Positions 11,666-22,516 of a stretch of DNA of 64,000 nucleotides are shown piece after piece. The position numbers and the translations under genes are program-made. The first letter of the stretch is position 1; each line of letters begins with the position of its first letter. Source of the DNA: Elmis aenea (taxonomy: Eukaryota > Arthropoda > Insecta > Coleoptera > Elmidae); assembly GCA_947652605.1 (NCBI GenBank), contig OX393576.1:50568966-50632965 (forward strand), written 5' to 3'. Under the pieces are notes generated by a model. It searched no databases. It saw only the letters and a program-made list of their open reading frames with translations, and had not been told where the DNA came from.

Positions 11666-12640
11666 CGAGGCACGTTCAGTAAGTAAGTGTACTAGATTTT
11701 GTAGGTTTTAAAATATTTATTTAAAAAAAAACGTTTACATGGTCACATCAGAACATATGTGAACTATTTTTCCACGTAGTCGCCATCCCCCTCGATGCAC
11801 GTCAGTTGAAAATTTTTTACCACCCATGTGCATCTTCAGGGAGGTGAACAGATGATAATCTGAAGGCGCCTGATCAGGACAATGTGCGGGGTGGTTCAAA
11901 ACCCCATCCGAACGACTCCAAAAGTTGCTTTGTTGCGTGGCCGTGTGGGGTCTGGCATTGTCGTGCAGAACGCAGACTCCCTTCTGCAGCAGTCCCCTCC
12001 TTTTGTCTGAATTGCCCTTATCAATTTTTTTAAGGTCTCACAATATCTAGAAGCATTGATGGTTTCACCCTGAGGTAAACATTCGATCAAAATGATCCCT
12101 TTGTGGTCCCAAAACACGGATGCCATGATTTTTTTTGGCCGAAATCGTGGTTTTGAATTTTTTGGCTGAAGGTGATGAGGTGTGACGCCATTAGGAGGAT
12201 TGTCTCTAGGTTTCAGGGGTATAGTGGGCAACCCAAGTTTCGTCCCCTGTAACAATAAAGTGCAGAAAATCATCACCTTCAAGTTCATATCGCTCCAAAA
12301 ACTCTTTGGAGTCTGCCACTCGATTCAATTTATGCTGCTCTGTCAGCTGTTTTGGGACCCACCTTGCACACCGTTTATGAAATCCGAGTGTGATTGTTTC
12401 GTGCAGCAGAGATCTGGAGATTTGTGGAAAGATCACCGAAAGTTCATCCAAAGTCAACCTGCGGTCGCCACGAACAGCTTCCTCAATTTTTTCAACAAGC
12501 GAATCAGTCAAAATCGACGGTCTTCCACTCCTATGCTCGTCGTGCACGACCGTTTTTAAAATCACAACACCATTTAAACACACTCGTACGGTACGATTCA
12601 TAACTCCTTCGCCATAAACCGATTTGATCTCTGTCGGGTT
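11666..12640 (-). mobile_element. mariner element, 5'-truncated
   Basis: The transposase lies on the minus strand. Its 3' terminal repeat starts at 11666 (CGAGGCACGTTCAGTAAG) right after a TA (11664-11665), the mariner target. The reverse-complement partner expected beyond 12.64 kb is absent, so the 5' end and the first codons are lost. Downstream of the coding end there is a T-rich 3' untranslated stretch, as in many mariners. Confidence 0.85.
11764..12615 (-). pseudogene. mariner transposase (DD34D), broken
   Basis: Cut-and-paste transposase of the mariner family. The minus-strand frame at 12601-12206 reads HDEHRSGRPS, RRLTLDELSVIFPQISRSLL and then TGDETWVAHYTPE, whose D is the first catalytic residue. 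A frameshift near 12.2 kb leads to KKIMASVFWDHKGII, and a second shift leads to VCVLHDNARPH (second catalytic D) and CPDQAPSDYHLF (third D). After FSTDV a deletion of roughly 35 codons joins the family's end, DGDYVEK and a stop (TAG, 11766-11764 on this strand). The helix-turn-helix amino end is mostly missing. All three catalytic Asp remain but two frameshifts and the deletion make it non-functional. Confidence 0.92.
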
Positions 12641-12974
12641 CTAAAAAAAACAAAATTAAATGACAAAAAAATCTGAATTTTTAGTCGTAGGGACATAATT
12701 AAGGAATTATCCACGGGCATCACCAAACCTCTGCGCGCCACTTCTTCAAACTTTAGTAGGTATCTCATTTTGTGCTGTATTTTTTAAAATCAGTTTTTAA
12801 TTTTGGTCTCATATCAAAGGCAAAAACTTTAATTTTTACTAAGTGCAGACGTAAAAAAGTTCTTCCTTATAAATACAGAGAATTTTCGAAACGATGCCGT
12901 CAAGTCCATCTAGCCGCGCCACTGGTTCAGAAATTTATTTTTATGTGTTATTTAGTCATGAGTCCTTCTACTGT
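12641..12974. other. Unassigned spacer between mariner and reverse transcriptase
   Basis: Contains short C/G-rich words such as CTCTGCGCGCCAC and TAGCCGCGCCACTGG that may be worn transposon ends, but nothing pairs them. The frame at 12772-13056 is not supported. Confidence 0.35.
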
Positions 12975-15060
12975 TAGTGTAGGAGTGTTGAGTTGTGTTG
13001 TGTTGACTTTTTTCCATGTTTTTCTGTCTTGTGCTAGCCTTTTCATATCCATTTGATGTTTCTATCCGCTGATGCTTTTTTAACTTAGTCGTGCCAGGTT
13101 TTTCTCGGTCTACCTCTTTTGTTTTTTCCCTGTGCTTTGCTTCATATGCTTTTCTGATTAACCTTTCTCCTTTCATCCTATAAATGTCACCCAACCATCC
13201 CAGCTGCCTTTGCTATATTTTTATTTCAACTAATTTTATTTTTAATTGTTCTCTATATGTTTCGTTTCTGATTCTGTCTTTTTTTGTTTTTCCTTGGATT
13301 TTTCTTAAAAATCTCATTTCTGCTGAATTCGCTCGGCTACTATTTTTATTTGTGTGCCCACGTTTCACTTCCGTATAAAAGAGTTACTACCTTTTTACCA
13401 CTTCCACTTTTGTTCGTTTTGGGACTTCTCTGTTTCTAAAAAATGTTCATCTTAAACTGTTAAATATATTCTCCCTACATTTCCTGTCCTTTCGCTTATT
13501 TCCTTGTCCATTCTTTCATTTTTCACTATGATCACTACTAAATATTTAAAGCTTTCTACCTGTTCTAACCTAAGCCCATTTAAAGTGATGCTATGCCCTT
13601 TGTTCTCTGTTGTAACGATCATAGTTTTAGTTTTTTCGGTATTTATTTTCATATTAATTTTTTCCAATTCCAGGTTTGGAGTTTCTAAATTATGTTGCAG
13701 ATTTTTGTTTGTTTCCGCGACCATGTCGTCTGCGAACATTAGCTCCGTTATGTAAATGTTTTCCATTTTCCGGTTGCCTAGGTGAAACGGTCTCATTTTT
13801 TGTTTTACTTCTTTAGTTACCCTATGTATAACTACTGAGAATAATAATGGACTGAGCACGCATCCCTTGTTTTAAGCCCACTTTTGTTTGAAACTCTTCC
13901 GATGCTTCATTTTGTGTTCTTACAAAATTTACCGTTTTTTTCGTATCTACATCGCTTTTAATATGTCGATTGTATCTATTTCTATTCCCTTCTTTCTTGG
14001 GCCCCTCCATACGTCTTTTCTTTTGATTTTATCGAATGCTTTTTCCAAGTCTATAAAACATAAATGTATTTCCTTGTTTTTTGTTAAGCTCTTTTCTATT
14101 GTTTGTCTTAACATAAAGACTGGGTCTTGTGTACTCCTTCCTCTTCTGAAACCGTATTAGGATTCTTCTAGTGTGCTTTCTATTTTTTTCTTTTAGTCTG
14201 CGTTCCATTACTCTTGCCAGTATTTTCCCTGGTATACTCATTAATGTTATTCCTTTATAGTTAGAACACTCCGTTTTGTCCACTTTCTTATACCGGGTGT
14301 TAACCACCAGCCGTGAACATAGGGAATTAACATTGGTTTTAACTGTTTTTCGAATTCCTGCCCCCCAATTGAACTTATATTAAAATTAATGGCAACAATA
14401 AAAAGATAAAATTATTACGCATTATTTAAGACCATTAATAAGCTTAAATGTTTAATATTTAGTTTATAATTAATATTTTAAAATTGGATTATTCTACAAA
14501 TATAAGTAGCCATGACTGTCAATCTGACATTAGTTTTCATTAATTTTTTTATTATCTGTCAATTTTTAAATCAGCGAGTTATTTCTTTACCGATTTTGAT
14601 TAAAATGAAAAAAAAACTATAATAGAGGAAGAGTTTTAATAGTTAAAGAAATAACTCGCTGATTTAAAAATTGACACATAATAAAAAAAATTAATGAAAA
14701 CTAATGTCAGATTGACAGTCATGGCTACTTATATTTGTAAAATTAATCCAATTTTCAAATATTAATTATAAACTAAATATTAAACATTAGCTTATTAATG
14801 GTCTTAAATGATGCGTAATAATTTTATCTTTCTATTGTTGCCATTAATTTTAATATAAGTTCAATTGGGGGGCAGGAATCCGAAAAACAGTTAAAACCAA
14901 TGTTAATTCCCTATGTTCACAGCTGGTGGTTAACACCCGGTATAATGCTAAGATTATTCCAATGTTCCAATTATTGGTACTTTCTGATTTTATTACTTCG
15001 TTTAATAGGGCCCTTAGTGCTTCTTTCCCTAATTCTTTCATGTATTTAATCATTTCTGCC
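12975..15060 (-). pseudogene. Non-LTR retrotransposon reverse transcriptase (RTE/CR1-like), split by an insertion
   Basis: Copies RNA into DNA during retrotransposition. Minus strand. The 5' part (15053-14943) reads MIKYMKELGKEALRALLNEV then NNWNIGIILALY; it resumes at 14290 as KKVDKTECSNYKGITLMSIP and GKILARVMERRL, family landmarks of the finger region. One base too many or few near 13.87 kb separates VGLKQG from CVLSPLLFSVVI. FADD (about 13736-13725) is the catalytic YADD-type box. The C-terminal part continues through LLYGSETWAH, MRFLRKIQGKTKKDRIRNE and QLGWLGDIYRMKGERLIRKA to about 12975. No endonuclease domain was seen 5' of 15.06 kb, so it is 5'-truncated. Interrupted by the TA-flanked foldback 14293-14940. 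The clade is a judgement from the motif style. Confidence 0.88.
14293..14940. mobile_element. 648-bp near-perfect foldback inserted in the reverse transcriptase
   Basis: Starts CCGGGTGTTAACCACCAG and ends with its reverse complement; arms of about 280-300 bp are nearly identical around a short A-rich centre (about 14580-14650). TA lies on both sides (14291-14292 and 14941-14942). Removing the element with one TA restores the reading frame exactly (ALY|KK in the reverse transcriptase), which confirms a 2-bp TA duplication as made by Tc1/mariner-type transposases. No coding capacity. Confidence 0.93.
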
Positions 15061-15420
15061 CCCTTATTCCGTAACTTTTAAACACCAGCGTAAACACCAC
15101 GCGTTAGTGGTGACTTCCCAATTCGGGTAGTTGATATTCCGTTTCTTCTGAGGACCAAGGATGAACCCTAACCGTAAATGCTAGACGTAATTCGCGTGAA
15201 ACCGGCTCGACAGCCGCGTTTAAGGCTAAAACCCTGTCATTTCGACTTGTTTACTCAATACTCAATAACATTTAATGATTGGGGGTGAAATGTTATATTT
15301 AAGTAAATTTTTGGAGTGTTGTATTTGTGTTGAATTAAAAAAGAAACTATTTTTAACAATAATTAAGTGTGTTGGATATAAGTAAATTTAGGAACGAAGC
15401 GACGAAATAGCGCTTTGGTA
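15061..15420 (+). other. G+C-richer block ending in a strong splice donor; possible non-coding first exon
   Basis: 15080-15240 is markedly richer in C and G than its surroundings and does not look like any element in the window. It includes a small hairpin (CACCACGCGTTAGTGGTG). At 15417 the sequence G|GTAAGTAAAG matches the 5' splice-site consensus on the plus strand. A host 5' untranslated exon is possible; an unrecognised mobile element is equally possible. No open frame is involved. Confidence 0.2.
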
Positions 15421-16175
15421 AGTAAAGTAAATCTTTTATTTTACAAATTGATATTAATTTTGTTACATTTTTAAATCCGTAATATTATATTGTGTTCATT
15501 CAACAAGTAAATAAATACCTCATGTAAACTAGTAATGTATATTATTCGCATGACAGTATATTGGTATTTTTACATTCTTTTAGAATGATGGCCCATCTAA
15601 CATATATTTTATGGTGGAACGAAGAAAAGAATAAACGCAACATTAAGAAATATGCAAACGTAACTTGCAAGATGCACAAAATTATATCAAAATTAAGTTT
15701 TGTCATATCTTTGTGTATTATTCGCCAATTTTAATTTCACAGTCCAGCTTAATGTATAAATAACATGGTATATTTGTTTGTAACGTACATAGTGCAATAA
15801 ATAAATGAAATCAACTAAACAAAATAGAATTACTTTACCACATCACTGGCCGAATTTAAAAAATACCCACCCAAAGTGCTGACGACCATTGAAACAAAAT
15901 TAATTCAGTAAACAAACTATAAAATAAGAAACTTAACAAAATCGTTGTGTAATATAAAAATAGGAACAAAACGCATCAAAACTTAAAAAAAAAACTACCA
16001 TAAATTCTTTAATGTAAGACAGAGTGTACAAAGTTACATGGCGGTAATTTTTAAACAAATACGCGTTAAGCATATTTCAGTTGTGAACGTGCGCAGTAGG
16101 ATTTTCTGTACTAACTTTCCTAAAATAGTAGATACCCAACTTTAACTTGGGTAAACCCGCCGTGAGTTACCACCG
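15421..16175. other. No gene seen
   Basis: A+T-rich, no motif on either strand. Confidence 0.4.
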
Positions 16176-16350
16176 GTGGGTTAGAGCATCGCTTTTCGTA
16201 GAAGTGGGTCATATTAACAAGGAACTTGCATTTCCGTTAAATCCAAAGTTACAGAATACAGCTGCTGGTGTAATACCGTCTTTACCTGCGGCTTTTCCGA
16301 TCTTTAATTTTGCTATTGCAGAAATATATACCTTACGAAAGTTGATGGAA
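16176..16350 (-). pseudogene. Short reverse transcriptase fragment (N-terminal motif)
   Basis: The minus strand reads AIAKLKIGKAAGKDGITPA, the conserved start of non-LTR reverse transcriptases (usually ...L...K..GKAAG.DGI..E). Downstream residues lose similarity within about 25 codons. The plus-strand open frame over the same bases is a shadow. The fragment is isolated: no YADD box or 3' tail in the next kilobase on that strand. It is probably a dead, internally deleted retrotransposon. Confidence 0.6.
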
Positions 16351-17814
16351 CATTAAAATATACTATTTAAAACGTGAAATAGGTCTTATCTGGGTTTTTA
16401 TCTGGAATTTTAAATATGTTGGCGTTCTAGGAAAACTCGAGTGTGCGTTTATAGTTTTAAGTATTCTCTTGTTAAAAAGACAATTCCAGAAAACCATATA
16501 TTCGTATCTACATAAACCTTTTTTTAAATATAACAATTGAGATAATTCGTTTTATACTTGTTATTGTTGCTAGCTATTAAACACTATACCAAGAAGCGAT
16601 TACATAACAAAATATCAGCTGCAATTAAGTTTATAATTGTTTTTTTTTTTTTTTTAGTTAACGAAGTAAATAGTATTTTTATTTGCAACATGCATATCTA
16701 TCGCATAATAAAACCTTGTTGATCGGTCTGGATATTAAAAATGCATCAACTGAACCGTGACTTTATCCCAGATGTATTGTTTTCAACAAGTTTACCTGTT
16801 TATCAGTGCAAATTAATGTACGATTTTCGTTTTCGCTTTTTACGCATGATCTTATTGTTGATATAACCTTGGCCCTTCTAGTTTCGTCGTCCTTGGCCTC
16901 TTCTTTATTTTTGACGTTAATCGAGTGGATAAAAACCTGTTCATAAACAGCGAACGATTTGTTTAAAAAAATTGTTAATACGATCGTAAAGTTTCTTTTG
17001 CGTACAATTTAAAACGCATTTAGAATTATTCAAAATAAATATCAGAAAAAAATTGTTTAATAGATCTCAGCTTTCATAATTTAATGCTAATTATTAAATA
17101 TCGAAAGGATAGCAATTTCACCAAATATTTAGTTTGCAACAATAATTTTTCATTTCTTTTTAAATTTCTGATTTAAGAAGAAAAGCAAAATCGTAAAATT
17201 TAAACTGTAACATATCAATGTTAGTTAGCAAATGTTTAAAACTGAATAAAGTATTTAATGTTGCACGTATATAATTAAAATTCCATCATTTAATTGTTTA
17301 AAACTAATTGATACTAAATGGATAATCAAATAAATATCCCACTGTTTAAGAGTTATGAAACTGTTTAAAAATTACAATTAAAAAACAACACAAAAAGTTT
17401 TTATTTACACAAAGCTTGTTTTTATAAAGATTTTTTAATTTTTGCCTACTTAAACTGTATAATTAATACTGTTATTCATTATGAAACACTGCCCAGGATG
17501 GTGCAAAAGCTTTGTTCACGATGCGAACTTTTTTTAATAACCATAATGTTCTCTCTGACGCTACTGACCAGCTTCCTTGTGGTCAAACCAGTATTTGTTA
17601 ACCTAATGTTGCTTTCAGAAAGTTTTTTTTAGCTGTACGTTACGGCCAATAGTTTTAATGAAAGTTTGACGTCAGATATAAAGACTGAACAGCGCTACAT
17701 GGATATGTTAATATGTTAAAGCACCTTTAGAGTATTTCAAAAATTTTAAGAGTTGAATGAAGAATTGTTTTGGGAAAAAGCGATATTTAAGTGACTGAAA
17801 CAATGCAATGTAGG
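16351..17814. other. No gene seen
   Basis: A+T-rich with a poly-T run at about 16641-16656. No motif or repeat pairing noticed. Confidence 0.4.
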
Positions 17815-18121
17815 CAGTGGCGTAACTAGAACTCTTGCACCCCTATGGGAAAAATTTTCGGGGCCCCTGATTGACATCACTCCAATAAAAATTTTTAAAA
17901 AATTTAAAAATTAAGGATCCCAAAACTTAACTTTTTAAATAATAATGACTTTTGGTAACACAGTGTTAAATATTAAGCAATATAAACACGTACTTAGGGT
18001 ACCAAGGCGAAGAGGGACACAATAGAATGTTTTTGCCCGAAAATTGTGAAGCGGTTATTTTTTCTTGTAAAGTCAAATGAATAGTGAAAAAGCAATAATT
18101 CAAGAAATAAATGATTATTTT

Positions 18122-18529
18122 GTGCGATCGTACTAGAAACAGCTGTTTGACGGACGCGTTAGCAACCATAAAGTACTGCATTACCGGTCCTATCAGCAAA
18201 GGCCGTAAAAGTTACTTTTCAGGCCGTTACCCTTAGCAACGACCTGAAAAGTAACTTTTACGGCCGTTGCTAAGGAGAGGGCCGGTAATGCAGTAGATAC
18301 GCCGTCATCTGTCAGTGACAGAATGTCACGTAGTTTCTAACCTATAATTTTGAAGATGACTAAAAATTTAAATTGTTTTTAATTCGATCGCACAAAAAAT
18401 GTAATATGCACCTCGGCCAAAACTTACTTTTTCGGCCTTGCCTGTTTGCTGGCCTCGACTACGTCTCGGCCAGCAAACCAGACGCGGCCGAAAAAGTTAC
18501 ACTTTTTGGCCTTGATACATAAATAACTA
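18122..18529 (-). repeat. Multi-hairpin repeat, copy 2 of 3
   Basis: Reverse-oriented copy of the 5505-5840 unit: it begins with the complement of GTACGATCGCAC and ends ATACATAAATAACTA, with TTTT outside both ends. It contains the extra hairpin (GGCCGCGTCTGGTTTGCTGG complement, arms about 18435-18500) missing from copy 1. Confidence 0.85.
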
Positions 18530-18792
18530 TTTTTTGACGTTAGTGAAGTGAAAAGTCAGTTTTTTCGATTTCCACGGCACTCTATTTACTTCAATAACAA
18601 TTAGAAGAAAAAATGTCAAATATCGCGAAAAGCATGAGTTTTGGGCATAGGACATACCTACTCAACAAAAAAATGAAGCTCTCTTAAAGACGATTTCGAT
18701 GATATAAAAAAATATACGGGTTTGCATTTGAAAAAATTGAGTTACGAGCTTTTGAAAATCATGGAAGTTGCCATCTATTTATGAACACCCTG
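18530..18792 (-). mobile_element. Single arm of a foldback element
   Basis: Ends at 18792 with CACCCTG followed by TA, the right-end signature of the CAGGGTG foldbacks. The matching left arm is missing; the left side abuts the multi-hairpin repeat, which may have inserted into or replaced it. Non-coding. Confidence 0.5.
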
Positions 18793-19018
18793 TATGCGTG
18801 ATTCAAACTTTTTCATATCGAAAGAATAGAGCAATGTTTTCTGCATGTCCTTACCAAATTACAACTCTGTACTTCAAAAAATAACTTCAGGATTTTTATT
18901 TTAAATAAAGACTTTAAAACCTTGAAACCTTAACGTTCCTCGAATATTCTCCATTATTTATATCCTAAAATTTAGTTAAATTATATCTAAAAATTATCAT
19001 ATGTTTAAGAATATTATT

Positions 19019-19230
19019 AACTAATCCTGTGACCGCAGCTTTAAACGAAGGGTCATAGTTAAAATTGAAATTAATGAAGAATTACCTGTGATCGACCATG
19101 GTCCAGGAAAGGTTGACTTTATTATCAATTTTATCAATTGATAATGAATTGGTAAATACAATTTACTTCGACGATGTAATTAATGATTTTGAGGTAAGCA
19201 GAGTGAAATGTTTTATATAAAAATCATTAA
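19019..19230 (+). pseudogene. hAT transposase C-terminal dimerisation region
   Basis: One plus-strand frame reads through PVTAALNEGS, stop, LKLKLMKNYL, stop, STMVQERLTLLSILSIDNEL and then FDDVINDFEVSR. This is the ending of ZMYM/TTF-type hAT transposases (usual form SCERSFSKLKLIKNYLRSTM...ERL...L.I.S.E...). Two in-frame stops and loss of the catalytic core show it is dead. It gives the identity and orientation of the surrounding element. Confidence 0.8.
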
Positions 19231-19549
19231 TAAGTTAGTAAATAATATAAAATTCTACCTTAAGATTATTTAATACTTCTTTAAATTTCTTTTGTACAAT
19301 GAAATAAATTTCATTTATTTATGTTATATATGTTTTTTTAAGTTATATGTATTGGAATTTTATTTAATTTAATATCTAATTGATTATTTATTTTATATAC
19401 AATATACTTTTCTTATTTTTGTATTTGCAATGGAGCTGTAAATAAAACTATATTTTGTTTTGTTCTCTTTTTTTCTCCTCAATCAGGAATTTCCATATTT
19501 TATTTTTCTTTCTGCGCCCAGGGCCCCGCAGTACTACCAGCCGACCCTG

Positions 19550-20304
19550 CTAAACTCTCAAAAGGGATACAAGATGATTGTAAGTTTGGTAAACACTGGG
19601 TTAAAAAATACAATTTAATAAAAATGAAGGTTAGCTAAAGTGTTTTTTGCTCCTTATAATTTGTTTCGGTCCGTACTTCACTTCTTTTCATCCCCTAAAA
19701 TTGTGAGGCCTGGGACATCTGCCCCTTTTGACCCCCCCCCCTCCTCTGATAGAGCCTGACTGTAGCTGACTATTATGGTTGATACATACATAGCACAAGG
19801 GCATAGCTTCGTTTTTTCTGTGGTGTTTTTACAGAGGCTAAAATCACAGTTTCATCTTTCTTTTTTAATGTACAGTAAAAATCTAATTCAGCAGAACGTC
19901 AAAGGGCCCTTCCTAGGGCTTCGAGCTCCTAAGCGACGGGGTACCTTGCATTGCAGCCCCTGATTTACACTACTAAATGCAGGGACGGCGAAAGCGAACG
20001 GATTCACAACTTTTTTTGATGATCGAAGCAAATTGTGTTGAGATGTTGATATTCAAGATAGCCTGGGCTTTTGCGATATGCTCGGAAGTTGTGGAAAATG
20101 TCAGCTCATTTTGCAAAAGACTAATATGAATCTCTTGAGTCTCCCTAATTTGGCTTCATTAGTCTCTTTAAACTTTTTCATATACTCTTAAGGCATGTTC
20201 TTGCTTCTTTACTATCTTCTAAAGCTCAGTTTATATAGAAGTAATATTTATATTAATCTATGGTCTATGTAAGTCGGTCAGTAGATATCAGGAAGAACAT
20301 TATA
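19550..20304. other. Spacer with possible worn hAT ends
   Basis: C-rich runs at 19727-19745 and the words GCAGCCCCTGATTTAC (about 19953) and AGGGCCCTTCCTAGG resemble hAT subterminal DNA, but no duplications were found. The frame 19775-19963 is not supported. Confidence 0.4.
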
Positions 20305-21865
20305 CAGGGTGCCCATTTTTCTAACCTGTTGTATGGGTAACTCCGTTAATATTGGAGATACAGAAACGTTTAAATTAGCAAATTTGTGCAGAATTTAAAG
20401 GGAAATCTGATGCCATTTTCAAATTTGACCTACGTAATCAACTTTTTGAAATATTTTGAGAAAACTGAAAAAGGTCGATTTTTTCAAACTTGAATAATTC
20501 CGTAACCATATGAGTTAGAATAAAAATAAAAATTGGCTTTTATAAATATTTTTACGTAGATTTTAAATATGTTAACGAAATTTTCATAGCACTCTCGATT
20601 TCCGAGTTATAGCACAAACTTGCATTTTTTTAAATGGAGTCATAGTTGGCTGTGGTCTTATTAAAAAGGTTATTTTTTTCTCGTTTCAATGATATAAGGT
20701 TTGTTATGCTTTACTCTTGTAGTTTTTCTTTAAATAAGCAAAACTCATTTTACATGTTCACAGCCTACTAATAGATGGGAGTTATCCCGTGTTGATATTT
20801 TTTTTTTTTTGATGTGACATTTAAGAGTTTTCTCTTATTGTTAGTGTAGCAGTTATTAGCCAGTTACAAATTTTAAAAACAAAACCTCAGAGTTTGTCAA
20901 ATATAATTTATTGTTTGTTGTACATATAAATCTCTCTCTCGTGTTGATCAAAATTTTTGATTGAGTTCATTGTATATTTTAAAAACAATGTGTTCTAATG
21001 AAAAAAAAAAACACATGCTTTTCTATTACTACGCTTGTAATAGAAATAGTAGAAATTCAAGTAAAATGTATTTGCAAAGATTTATGGAAAGGAGCCAACC
21101 AAGAATGAAATTATTTTCTTTATTAAAAACCAATTTAAAAAAATACTGGTATACCAAAAAGCCTGATAATATTTCTTCATTAAAAAACTTGGTTTTTGAA
21201 ATTTATAATAAACAAAAATTTTGATCAACACGAGAGAGGGACATACGTATAACAAACAATAAATTTTATTTGACAAACCATGAGGTTTTGTTTTTAAAAT
21301 TTGTAACTGGCTAATAACTGCTACACTAACGATAAGAGACAACTCTTAAATGTCACATCGAAAAAAAAGAACATCAACACGGGATAACTCCCATCTATTA
21401 GTAGGCTGTGAACATGTAAAATGATTTTTGCTTATTTAAAGAAAAACTACAAGAGTAAAGCATAACAAACCTTATATCATTGAAACGAGAAAAAAATAAC
21501 CTTTTTAATAAGACCACAGCCAACTATGACTTCCATTTAAAAAAATGCAAGTTTGTGCTATAAATCGGAAATCGAGAGTGCTATGAAAATTTCGTTAACA
21601 TATTTAAAATCTACGTAAAAATATCTATAAAAGCCAATTTTTATTTTTGTTCTAACTCATATGGTTACGGAATTATTCAAGTTTGAAAAAATCGACCTTT
21701 TTCAGTTTTTTCAAAATATTTCAAAAAGTTGATGACGTAGGTCAAATTTGAAAATGGCATCAGATTTCCCTTTAAATTCTGCACAAACTTGCTAATTTAA
21801 ACGTTTCTGTATCTCCAATATTAACGGAGTTACCCATACAACAGGTTAGAAAAATGGGCACCCTG
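20305..21865. mobile_element. 1.56-kb foldback element with transposase fragment in its loop
   Basis: Begins CAGGGTGCCCATTTTTC and ends with its reverse complement; TATA lies outside both ends, so the duplication is TA (or TATA). The arms, about 650 bp each (20305-20958 and 21215-21865), are nearly identical, implying recent insertion or arm homogenisation. Subterminal block: GTAACTCCGTTAATATTGG then GAAACGTTTAAATTAGC. A second shared block, TTTAAATGGAGTCATAG followed by TTGGCTGTGG, lies at about 20630. The loop carries the coding fragment described next. Confidence 0.93.
20973..21225 (+). pseudogene. Transposase N-terminal (DUF4817-like) fragment in foldback loop
   Basis: The open frame ends at 21224. 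From about residue 11 it reads CSNEKKKHMLFYYYACNRNS, then SSKMYLQRFMERSQPRMKLF and LLKTNLKKYWYTKKP. Insect Tc1/mariner-like transposases with the DUF4817 region show the same order: M..YG.C..NSR.A...Y..RFP.R.QP....F..L..NL...GS.KKP. Most landmark positions agree. About 75 residues survive; the catalytic DDE part is missing. Intact as a frame, but short and probably not made. It identifies the probable autonomous source of these foldbacks. Based on recognition without alignment. Confidence 0.7.
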
Positions 21866-22516
21866 TATATGTTCTTAAAGCAAAAACTGTATGCATCATC
21901 ATTAGATAAAATAAATGATCAACCCTTGTACAATTAAAAAAACAGAATTAATTAGTAGAGCTAGCCTGTATTTTAAAACTAAACTAATTAAATTATTTTA
22001 AGCGGATTAACTTGTTAAACGTACACAGTTTGTGTTATCTTAGCTACACATTTTAAAACAATGTGATCCTGATCTACCTGCAAAACTTTTAGGATGCAGT
22101 TTAATTAAATAACATTTCTGATAAGCAGAACTATGCTATTTTACTCGAGAAAGTCGTGGTTAAAACAAAACAATTTCTGTGTACTGATTTATATCTTTGT
22201 TGTTGGTTTAGTTTCTTTCGTAATTTTGTGATTATGGTATTGTCATTATATAATATAATACACAAACATTATGAATTGTTGTAGGTTAGTTCAATGTCAT
22301 GTTTTATGTATTGTTAAACGATTAAACGATTATTGTTAGTGCTACAAAAAGATAAAAACACTTTTAATACAGTTTTGGGTATTCGAATTACAGAATAATT
22401 GCACAAACACGAGATTAAAATTATGAATCAGCATTTGAAAAATTTCAATTTGGGGCAAAACACCTTTAACTGAACTTATATTTTGCTTAACTACATAGAA
22501 TGTCACAACACAATGC
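21866..22516. other. No gene seen
   Basis: A+T-rich; no motifs or pairs. Confidence 0.4.

Larger units (their letters stand above)
17815..19549 (+). mobile_element. hAT transposon relic with nested insertions
   Basis: Left end CAGTGGCGTAACTAG; the reverse complement of the right end is CAGGGTCGGCTGGTAGTA. Both have a GGGGCCC block a little further in. It encloses hAT dimerisation-domain remnants (19019-19230), the second copy of the multi-hairpin repeat and one arm of a foldback. The flanking octamers (AATGTAGG and CTAAACTC) do not match, so either the true ends differ or flanks have been rearranged; the extent is approximate. Confidence 0.55.

Noticed and set aside
17966..18199. Open frame reading MQYFMVANASVKQLFLVRS, repeated at 48897
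   Set aside because: The repeat of the same peptide comes from the multi-hairpin repeat's right end, in both orientations. It is not a gene family.
19550..19980. A complete hAT MITE in the C-rich stretch
   Set aside because: Two hAT-like ends are visible, but no pair with matching terminal repeats or 8-bp duplication could be found.
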